From: JAJVID01 sp035275805
GTDB lineage: Bacteria; Acidobacteriota; Blastocatellia; RBC074
Assembly (NCBI GenBank): GCA_035275805.1
Contig: DATEMG010000308.1
Coordinates: forward strand, 1-8,481
DNA: 8,481 nucleotides
Direction of reading: 5' to 3'
In this document: piece after piece, positions 1-6,694 of the stretch
Numbering within the stretch: the first letter of the stretch is position 1
How the letters are laid out: the number at the start of each line of letters is the position of its first letter
The notes under the pieces: generated by a model
What the model saw: the letters and a program-made list of their open reading frames with translations, nothing else
The model's database searches: none
What the model was told of the DNA's origin: nothing
Translations under genes and position numbers: made by a program

Positions 1-510
1 CAATCGCGGATCGACCCCGACGCCGCAAAAACCGAGGCCCGCCCCGCCGTCTTCTCCACGAACGGGCGAACGTTTATGCGCCATCAAGAACTCAGCGAAG
101 AGGTCTTCGGCCCCTCAACCGTCGTCGTCGGTTGCGATTCGCGCCAAGAGTTGGAACAGATCGCGCGCGGCCTGGAAGGCCACCTGACCGCCACGATTCA
201 CGGGACGGCCGAAGATTTGCGCAATTACGACTGGCTGGTTTCAATCCTCGAAAACAAGGCCGGGAGATTGATCTTCAACGGCTACCCGACAGGCGTCGAA
301 GTCTGCGCCTCGATGCATCATGGCGGGCCGTATCCCGCGATGACCGATTATCGTTCAACGTCGGTCGGCACGGCTGCGATCTATCGATTCGCGCGCCCGG
401 TCTGCTATCAGAACTTTCCTCAGGAGGCTCTGCCGATCGAACTGCGCGACGTGAATCAACGCGGCGTCTGGCGGCTGTTGGATAATCAATTAACGAAGGA
501 AGATTGCTGA
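1..510 (+). CDS. Aldehyde dehydrogenase, C-terminal part (2,5-dioxovalerate / alpha-ketoglutaric semialdehyde dehydrogenase-like)
   Basis: The frame is open from the first base of the window to a TGA at 508-510, giving 169 residues, so the gene starts upstream. The start of the visible part has the aldehyde dehydrogenase signature EEVFGP, which precedes the last segment of the catalytic domain. The tail has NGYPTGVEV, the stretch HHGGPYPAMTD, and then RFARPVCYQNFP. This tail is typical of the NAD(P)+-dependent enzymes that oxidise alpha-ketoglutaric semialdehyde (2,5-dioxopentanoate) to 2-oxoglutarate in pentose, hydroxyproline and glucarate breakdown. The family is usually a little over 500 residues, so about a third is present. 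The catalytic Cys and Glu lie outside the window and cannot be checked. Family membership is clear; substrate assignment is inference from the C-terminal motifs. The next gene on this strand is almost 400 nt away and unrelated. Confidence 0.88.
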   Translation, partial: QSRIDPDAAKTEARPAVFSTNGRTFMRHQELSEEVFGPSTVVVGCDSRQELEQIARGLEGHLTATIHGTAEDLRNYDWLVSILENKAGRLIFNGYPTGVEVCASMHHGGPYPAMTDYRSTSVGTAAIYRFARPVCYQNFPQEALPIELRDVNQRGVWRLLDNQLTKEDC

Positions 511-540
511 AGCAAGCGCGCGTCATGTCAACTACCACCG

Positions 541-550
541 TAAAGCATTC
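541..550 (+). repeat. Left 10-bp direct repeat flanking the putative MITE-like element
   Basis: TAAAGCATTC occurs here and again at 729-738. The two copies directly bracket the 178-bp segment containing the long palindrome. An exact 10-bp match at both borders looks like a target-site duplication, though it could also be an internal part of the repeat family. Confidence 0.6.
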
Positions 551-728
551 AATGGCATTGTGTTAAGCTTGGATGAGCGCGAAGCTTTGGAGTGCGGCGG
601 CTTCGACGCCGCTTTCCCAGCTTTTGATTGACCTGTCGACAATTCGAGGGATGGGAAAGCGGCGTCGAAGCCGCCGCACTCCAAAGGCTACCGCCGATTC
701 TTGATGTCTAAACTTAAAGCCATTGCCA
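551..728. mobile_element. Putative MITE/REPIN-like non-autonomous element
   Basis: This 178-bp non-coding segment lies between two exact copies of TAAAGCATTC. Its ends are imperfect inverted repeats: the left end has ATGGCA (552-557) followed by TTAAGCTTGGA (563-573), and the reverse complement of the right end reads TGGCA, then TTAAGTTTAGA. Its centre is a perfect 34-bp inverted repeat (586-619 and 652-685). No transposase gene is present, so if mobile it would need an enzyme supplied in trans. The arrangement also fits a REPIN, that is two REP sequences in inverted orientation with a spacer, of the type moved by RAYT transposases. The palindrome is certain; mobility is inferred from the flanking direct repeats. 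Confidence 0.5.
586..685. repeat. Perfect 34-bp inverted repeat, REPIN-like, 32-nt spacer
   Basis: Arm 586-619 (TTTGGAGTGCGGCGG at the outer end, CGCCGCTTTCCCA at the inner end) is exactly reverse-complementary to 652-685. Each arm holds its own small hairpin: GCGGCG (594-599) pairs with CGCCGC (607-612) across a 7-nt loop, and the same occurs in the mirror arm. A short palindrome within each half of a larger palindrome is the typical build of paired REP sequences. It lies in the gap between two + strand genes and could fold in RNA of either strand. There is no T-tract after it, so it does not look like a standard intrinsic terminator. Confidence 0.92.
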
Positions 729-738
729 TAAAGCATTC
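729..738 (+). repeat. Right 10-bp direct repeat flanking the putative MITE-like element
   Basis: Second exact copy of TAAAGCATTC, immediately after the TGCCA end of the element. The remaining stretch up to the next gene start (739-895) shows no convincing gene or promoter to my reading. Confidence 0.6.
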
Positions 739-883
739 GCCCTTTGATCACGACGCCTTGTCCCGGGTGCGGAGGCGGTTCTCGATCCGGCAAGATGTAA
801 AAAGCCTGGTTTAATGGAACCCACGGCCTGTGCAAGCGTCTATTGAGCATGTCGTTCTAACTCTGACGACTGTTTCAATTCTC

Positions 884-889
884 AGAGGA
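884..889 (+). promoter_or_regulatory. Ribosome binding site fixing the start at 896
   Basis: GAGGAG ends 6 nt before the ATG at 896-898. An in-frame ATG at 830 has no comparable Shine-Dalgarno sequence, and the 22 codons from 830 to 896 encode nothing resembling the conserved domain. The later start is therefore preferred. Confidence 0.8.
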
Positions 890-895
890 GCGTCT

Positions 896-1453
896 ATGCC
901 GAAGTTAACCAGCCCTCTCGATCACGTGAAAATAGCGGCGCCGTGTCCCGCCGACTGGGATGAGATGTTTTCATTCGAAGACGAGCGAGTCCGCTTCTGC
1001 TCGCAGTGCAATCTCAATGTTTACAATCTATCCAATATGACCAGGCAAGAGGCCGAAGCCCTCATCACAAAAACCGAAGGCCGCCTGTGCGTCAGGTTTT
1101 ATCGTAAAGCGGACGGCTCCGTCTTGACGCAGAACTGCCCTGTCGGATTGAAAGCGATCAAACGCCGCGTGGCATGGATGGCGCAAGTCGTTCTCGGAAT
1201 GGTGTTGAGTTTGGTTTCGTTGGTTTCGGGCTTCGGACTTTATATTCTTCATTTGGGAAGAAAGCCGTTCCCTCCCCTTGGAACCATACAATATAATAAG
1301 GGAAATTTAGGAAGGACGATACCAGACTTCCACCCACAAGTAGGGGAGCCAAGGCTTGGTGAGTTATATATTGAACAGGGACAGCGCGCTCGTGTCCCAC
1401 AGAACAAGGCTAAAAGACAGGCCGGGGATCAACGTGTCAGCCAGGAGGAGTAG
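896..1453 (+). CDS. Cys-rich N-terminal domain, single-pass membrane protein of unknown function
   Basis: The protein has 185 residues. Residues about 10-85 form a compact domain with five Cys: C17 in APCPADWDEMF, a C35-x2-C38 pair in RFCSQCNLNVYNLSNMT, C65 in GRLCVRFYRKADG and C81 in VLTQNCPVG. I recognise this pattern (C..W..M, R.C..C...VYNLS.MT..EA, G.LCVR, DG.VLT..CP.G) from many acidobacterial proteins, where it often sits ahead of a membrane helix and a variable C-terminal part. The Cys spacing suggests metal or Fe-S binding, but that is inference. A hydrophobic helix spans about 94-120. With KRR just before it, the Cys domain is probably cytoplasmic and the polar, Gln/Arg/Lys-rich tail outside. 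The DNA for the tail is more AT-rich than the surroundings and the tail matches nothing I know. It converges on the minus-strand block with an 18-nt gap. Confidence 0.8.
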   Translation: MPKLTSPLDHVKIAAPCPADWDEMFSFEDERVRFCSQCNLNVYNLSNMTRQEAEALITKTEGRLCVRFYRKADGSVLTQNCPVGLKAIKRRVAWMAQVVLGMVLSLVSLVSGFGLYILHLGRKPFPPLGTIQYNKGNLGRTIPDFHPQVGEPRLGELYIEQGQRARVPQNKAKRQAGDQRVSQEE

Positions 1454-1471
1454 GGCAAAAAGAGCATATGC

Positions 1472-1849
1472 TCAAGCATTGCGTTTCGGCTTCGATTCAC
1501 GTTGGCCGAACTGAGCCTGGGTCTTCTTCGGCAACTTCCCCTTTACCATCTCGTAAGAATCTTTGATCAATCGCTTGATCTCAGCCTGCTTCAAGGCGCC
1601 CGGCTTTTGCACGGCGACCCAGTGATAACGGGCGGCGTAGGGCGCGGGAATGATGCCGTCGAGTTCGGTCAATTCGGCGAACTCTTCCGGCGTACATTTG
1701 AACGAGAATTGGCTCGCCGGGCCGGCGTCGAGGCCGATGACCGCGAACATCTTGCCGCCGATTTTGAAGACGAGGTCTTTTTGCCATAAAACCTCTTCGG
1801 TGGCGTGAGGCAGCGAGAGGCAATATTCACGAATCTTTTCCAGGCTCAT
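1472..1849 (-). CDS. MmcQ/YjbR family protein
   Basis: The protein has 125 residues, a normal length for the MmcQ/YjbR family (Pfam PF04237), which has a CyaY-like fold and is often annotated as DNA-binding without a proven role. Family features include the N-terminal helix ending CLSLPHATEEVLW, then GGKMFAVIGLD, FSFKCTPEEFAEL, and the segment IPAPYAARYHWVAVQ, in which Tyr and Trp are usual. A Lys/Arg-rich tail (about 103-125) could aid nucleic-acid contact. The ATG overlaps the end of the DoxX-family gene by 23 nt, so the two are likely translated from one mRNA, with this as the last gene of the run. Function in the cell is unknown. Confidence 0.88.
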   Translation of the reverse strand: MSLEKIREYCLSLPHATEEVLWQKDLVFKIGGKMFAVIGLDAGPASQFSFKCTPEEFAELTELDGIIPAPYAARYHWVAVQKPGALKQAEIKRLIKDSYEMVKGKLPKKTQAQFGQRESKPKRNA

Positions 1850-2234
1850 ACTTCAATCCCATCTTTTCATCGCCCCTGGTAAACCACCACGCCCATGCGA
1901 TCACGACGAATTGCAACGGCAATCTGATCCAGTGAAAGACCATCGGCAGCTCAGGATATAGGTCATGATTGACGGCCATGTGTATGTTCGCCGGGTAGAT
2001 AGCCAGTAGCAGCGCGACCAATCCCCACGCGGCCAATTTCTGAAAACGAGGGATCAGCAGCATAACGCCTAGCACGACTTCAAAGAAGCCTGCGGTCAGG
2101 TGCAGCGCCGAAGGCCAGGGCAGATAAGGCGGCATGATTCGCAGGTAGAAGTCGGGGTTGTAGAAGTGATTGAAGCCCGCGAAGATGAAGATCGCCGCGA
2201 ACAGGTATTTCATCCCTATCTTGAATGCGCTCAT
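1827..2234 (-). CDS. DoxX family membrane protein
   Basis: The protein has 135 residues and four predicted membrane helices at about 5-22, 42-62, 66-84 and 102-119. The first helix has FIFAGFNHFYNPDFY and the second has LTAGFFEVVLGVMLL. Both match DoxX/DoxX-like (YphA, MauE-related) small quinone-linked membrane proteins. The loop with PANIHMAVNH after helix 3 is also common in this group. The biochemical role of most members is unknown; some are linked to thiol or quinone redox. Its ATG (2232-2234) begins 1 nt after the peptidase TGA. There is no strong Shine-Dalgarno sequence, so translation is probably coupled to the peptidase gene. Its end overlaps the MmcQ/YjbR gene. Confidence 0.87.
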   Translation of the reverse strand: MSAFKIGMKYLFAAIFIFAGFNHFYNPDFYLRIMPPYLPWPSALHLTAGFFEVVLGVMLLIPRFQKLAAWGLVALLLAIYPANIHMAVNHDLYPELPMVFHWIRLPLQFVVIAWAWWFTRGDEKMGLKYEPGKDS

Positions 2235-2235
2235 T

Positions 2236-4413
<2,178 letters not shown>

Positions 4414-4420
4414 TTCAATG

Positions 4421-4425
4421 CTCCT
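4421..4425 (-). promoter_or_regulatory. Ribosome binding site of the S9 peptidase gene
   Basis: On the minus strand AGGAG lies 7 nt before the ATG at 4413-4411. It decides the start: the longer reading frame from 4461 would begin inside the neighbouring inverted repeat and add 16 residues ahead of a good signal peptide. Confidence 0.8.
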
Positions 4426-4434
4426 GCGGAAAAC

Positions 4435-4510
4435 CATCCACGAAACCACACGAAGGGGCACGAAGATTTTTGTCTTTTCCTTCGTGACTCTTCGTGTGAC
4501 TTCGTGGATG
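4435..4510. repeat. Inverted repeat with arms of tandem CACGAAG units (period 10)
   Basis: Arms 4435-4465 and 4480-4510 (31 nt each) are reverse-complementary with 4 mismatches and a 14-nt T-rich loop. Each arm consists of three copies of a heptamer at exactly 10-nt spacing: CACGAA(A/G) at 4439, 4449 and 4459, and CTTCGTG at 4480, 4490 and 4500. The outer edge is 5 nt beyond the stop codon of the upstream minus-strand gene, and the other edge is just ahead of the next ribosome binding site, so it fills the gap. It could act as a terminator or an mRNA 3'-end hairpin. There is no strong T-run behind it in the minus direction. I recall similar CTTCGTG-type repeats between genes in several phyla. 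Confidence 0.88.
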
Positions 4511-4515
4511 AAAAA

Positions 4516-5676
4516 TCAGTTGAGCTTCAAATCCAGGCTTCGGCGTGTGGCCAGATCCCAGTAATTATCGTAAGGACGATCCGAAGCGAAATCTTCGAGC
4601 ATGCTGTTTATCGTTTGCATCAACTGTACGCTGAAAGAGTTCCCGACCGTTTGCGGGTGGACTTCGGTGTAATAGGCGTAGTTGAAATAACTGCGAATGA
4701 TCACGCTCCTGTCGTCTATCGGGAGCGCCTTCAGATTCTCGACGAATTTGGCCATGGTGTCGTAGCGCCACAGATAGAACTCGACGTTCGAGACGTAGAG
4801 AGCCGAGACCTTCTCGTTGATCTCCTTCAGGAATGCGCCTACGGATTTGACGGCCTGTGGCCCGGAGAGGTCGGCGGTGACCGGGATGATCAGGTTGTGA
4901 TCCTGCAGGTTCTTGACCACCTGGAAATCGGCCTCGGTCGCCAGGTAGTTGCGGTGGCGGCCTTCGAGGTCTTTTTCGAGCAGCAGGTCGCGGTAGGCCG
5001 GGAAGAAGCGCCCTGTCGGACGGTCGCGGATCGTGTAGCGGACTTCGAGACAGTCAGTGTAGAAGGCCTGATATATCTCGTCGATCGTTTCGATGTCGCG
5101 CTGTGAGAGTTGCAACCCGAACGATGCGATTCTCTTCCGCACCTCGGAGGCGAGCCTGTCGGACAGCCTCTGATCGAGCGGCGTGCGGTCAAAGTAATCA
5201 ATGAAGTCGCGGATCGGGCGGTCGCCCCATTTCCTGTGATCTTTGGGCAGCGGGCGCGCGAAGAGGTTCGACAGGTATTCGACGCGGTTGCGTGACATCA
5301 TGAACAGGGCCTTGAACATCAGGTGCTGCAACATGGCGTCCCGGCGTATGTCGACCATGAACGCGATTCGAGGTTTGATCTGCGCGATGTAGGTGAAGTT
5401 CTGATCCGGCCCCACTCCCAGATAGACGCCTCCCGTCACGTCCATCTTATCCAGCCGGCCCAGCACATGCTGATATGACAACTCGTTCGAAACCAGGTTG
5501 TCCGAACCGAAGTAGCCGGCCCTTTCCGAGAGGCGGTTGACGAGTTGCGCGAAGTCGTAGCGCTTCTCGTTGATCTCTACTTTCTGTTGCGCGATGGTCG
5601 CGGGCGAGAACGAGAGCAACAGAAACAACGATAACAATGCGAATGACCTGGTCGCTAATTGTCGGATGCGCGTCAT
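4516..5676 (-). CDS. Exported conserved protein with Rossmann/methyltransferase-like motif (LIC_10091-like)
   Basis: The protein has 386 residues. Residues 1-29 form a signal peptide (MTRIRQLATR, then a Leu/Phe-rich core, cleavage likely after ATIA). The mature part begins with a helical segment, then GGVYLGVGPDQNFTYI (82-97) and IAFMVDIRR (104-112). A Gly-rich loop after a beta strand, followed one strand later by an acidic residue (D109), resembles motif I and the following Asp of class I SAM-dependent methyltransferases. Later blocks are NYLATEADFQVV (243-254), IIPVTADLSGP (263-273) and SALYVSNVEFYL (291-302). I associate this block order with conserved proteins called LIC_10091 family; I am fairly but not fully sure of that name. 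An exported methyltransferase would be unusual, so the fold may have another use. The ATG has a strong AGGAGG upstream. It lies between the FHA gene and the peptidase gene, each gap filled by an inverted repeat. Confidence 0.8.
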   Translation of the reverse strand: MTRIRQLATRSFALLSLFLLLSFSPATIAQQKVEINEKRYDFAQLVNRLSERAGYFGSDNLVSNELSYQHVLGRLDKMDVTGGVYLGVGPDQNFTYIAQIKPRIAFMVDIRRDAMLQHLMFKALFMMSRNRVEYLSNLFARPLPKDHRKWGDRPIRDFIDYFDRTPLDQRLSDRLASEVRKRIASFGLQLSQRDIETIDEIYQAFYTDCLEVRYTIRDRPTGRFFPAYRDLLLEKDLEGRHRNYLATEADFQVVKNLQDHNLIIPVTADLSGPQAVKSVGAFLKEINEKVSALYVSNVEFYLWRYDTMAKFVENLKALPIDDRSVIIRSYFNYAYYTEVHPQTVGNSFSVQLMQTINSMLEDFASDRPYDNYWDLATRRSLDLKLN

Positions 5677-5685
5677 AGTCTCGTG

Positions 5686-5691
5686 CCTCCT
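5686..5691 (-). promoter_or_regulatory. Ribosome binding site of the exported conserved protein gene
   Basis: On the minus strand a full AGGAGG lies 9 nt before the ATG at 5676-5674. It is the best Shine-Dalgarno sequence in the window. The downstream frame opens directly with a signal peptide, so the start is well supported. Confidence 0.82.
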
Positions 5692-5703
5692 GGGGAAATT
5701 ATG

Positions 5704-5783
5704 AATAGGACTTATAGGATCTATAGGAACTATAGGACTGGCGCCAAGTCCTACTAGTTCCTATAGATCCTATAAGTCCTATT
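5704..5783. repeat. Inverted repeat with arms of tandem ATAGGANNT units (period 9)
   Basis: Arms of about 35 nt (5704-5738 and 5748-5783) are reverse-complementary. The outer 29 pairs are perfect, then there is one bulged base (5754) and 6 more pairs around a small loop that is itself palindromic (TGGCGCCA, 5739-5746). The left arm is four tandem units at 9-nt spacing starting at 5705, 5714, 5723 and 5732 (ATAGGACTT, ATAGGATCT, ATAGGAACT, ATAGGACT). The right arm mirrors them in the same order, with the innermost unit changed. The variable last three bases are kept complementary between arms. It begins 5 nt after the FHA gene stop. On the + strand it is followed by TTTTT, so it has the shape of a terminator in that direction. 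In the minus direction only a weak T-containing stretch follows. Confidence 0.93.
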
Positions 5784-5788
5784 TTTAA

Positions 5789-6655
5789 TTATCCCATGAT
5801 TTTCAATTCATAAACCCCGATTTTGATCATCTGCCCGGCTTTCACTTCGGCATGTTCGCCGGGCTGGATTTCACGTCCGTCGGCCTCGATCGAGTTCCGC
5901 CCAACGCATTCCAGCTTATACGAGTCGTTGTCTCCTCGAGTCAGGATCGCGTGTTTGCGGCTGATCTCCTGGTCGCCATCTAGTTTCAGATCGACAAAAA
6001 AGTCTTTCGAGCCGCGCCCGATCTCGACCCTGTTCTTGTGCGCGTCGAAAATCGTCTCCTCTTCGTACTGGCTTGAATAGGCTATGGTGAAGAGCGGGGC
6101 TCGCGGGAGCGGCGCTCGCGGGCGGACGACGGTTCGGTCGGCGTCTGCCGCAATCGCCTCCGTTTCTTCACCTGGAGGCGCCGCCGGGAGAGACGGAGAA
6201 ACCGCAGGTTTCTTCTTTCTGGCGGTAACCTGAGTCTTGGGCGAATCTTCGTCCCAAATGGCCTGGACGCGAATGTGGCCTCTGTCGAGCGCGCCGTCGA
6301 TGCCGAGCGAAAGGGCGATCTTGTCGGTCTTGAGAACGCGGTCGCCGATCAATTCGCGGGCGCGCTCGGTCAGACCGTTCCGCAGGCCTTCCTCAAGCCC
6401 TTCGCGTTTGCGCCCCTGCCATAACGCGTCGTCCTCTTTACTCAGGTAGATGATGTACTCGCCGGGTAGATAGGTCGCGCCGCCCGGCGGAGTGAACATC
6501 TCGCGCTTCATTACGGCCTCGACTTCGCGCGCGATCTTGACGAAGAACTCGTCCCACTCGCTGAGTTGCTGTTGTTGAGACAAGGGCCCGCGAGATACGG
6601 CGTCTTCGCCGTCCAGCCACTTTCTGAAATCGGTCAAAAGTCCTGTGAGCTTCAT
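5789..6655 (-). CDS. FHA-domain protein with FhaA-like N-terminal domain (DUF3662-like)
   Basis: The protein has 288 residues with no signal peptide or membrane helix. Residues about 1-135 resemble the N-terminal domain of mycobacterial FhaA (FhaA_N/DUF3662): a helix with EWDEFFVKIAREVEAVMKREM, then YLPGEYIIYLSKEDD, a helical stretch, and RGHIRVQAIWDED. Residues about 140-190 are a Pro/Ala-rich linker with the motif DADRTVVRPR (T175). Residues about 205-288 are an FHA domain that reads phosphothreonine: VEIGRGS (211-216 region), the SRKH block (232-235) and a final MIKIGVYELKIMG strand. The key Arg, Ser and His of the binding site are present. The gene follows the membrane kinase gene by 39 nt, so the kinase is the expected partner. 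There is no clear Shine-Dalgarno sequence, but translation of an abutting operon gene can tolerate that. Confidence 0.88.
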   Translation of the reverse strand: MKLTGLLTDFRKWLDGEDAVSRGPLSQQQQLSEWDEFFVKIAREVEAVMKREMFTPPGGATYLPGEYIIYLSKEDDALWQGRKREGLEEGLRNGLTERARELIGDRVLKTDKIALSLGIDGALDRGHIRVQAIWDEDSPKTQVTARKKKPAVSPSLPAAPPGEETEAIAADADRTVVRPRAPLPRAPLFTIAYSSQYEEETIFDAHKNRVEIGRGSKDFFVDLKLDGDQEISRKHAILTRGDNDSYKLECVGRNSIEADGREIQPGEHAEVKAGQMIKIGVYELKIMG

Positions 6656-6694
6656 AAAACTATAGTATCAGGATTGGCGCGGCGAGCGCGCTTT

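Noticed and set aside
563..850. A 95-codon minus-strand open frame across the palindromic element
   Set aside because: About a third of it is translation of the inverted repeat arms; there is no ribosome binding site and no domain. Such frames commonly arise from repeats.
739..895. Promoter for the Cys-rich membrane protein gene
   Set aside because: I found no hexamer pair with acceptable spacing, and promoter consensus in this group is poorly known.
1462..1473. 12-bp palindrome GAGCATATGCTC between the convergent genes, as a bidirectional terminator
   Set aside because: The stem is short, AT-rich at the centre, overlaps the MmcQ/YjbR stop codon and lacks T-runs on both sides, so a terminator call is not supported.
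4414..4461. S9 peptidase start at 4461
   Set aside because: It would begin inside the inverted repeat, has no good ribosome binding site, and would place 16 extra residues before a proper signal peptide preceded by AGGAG.
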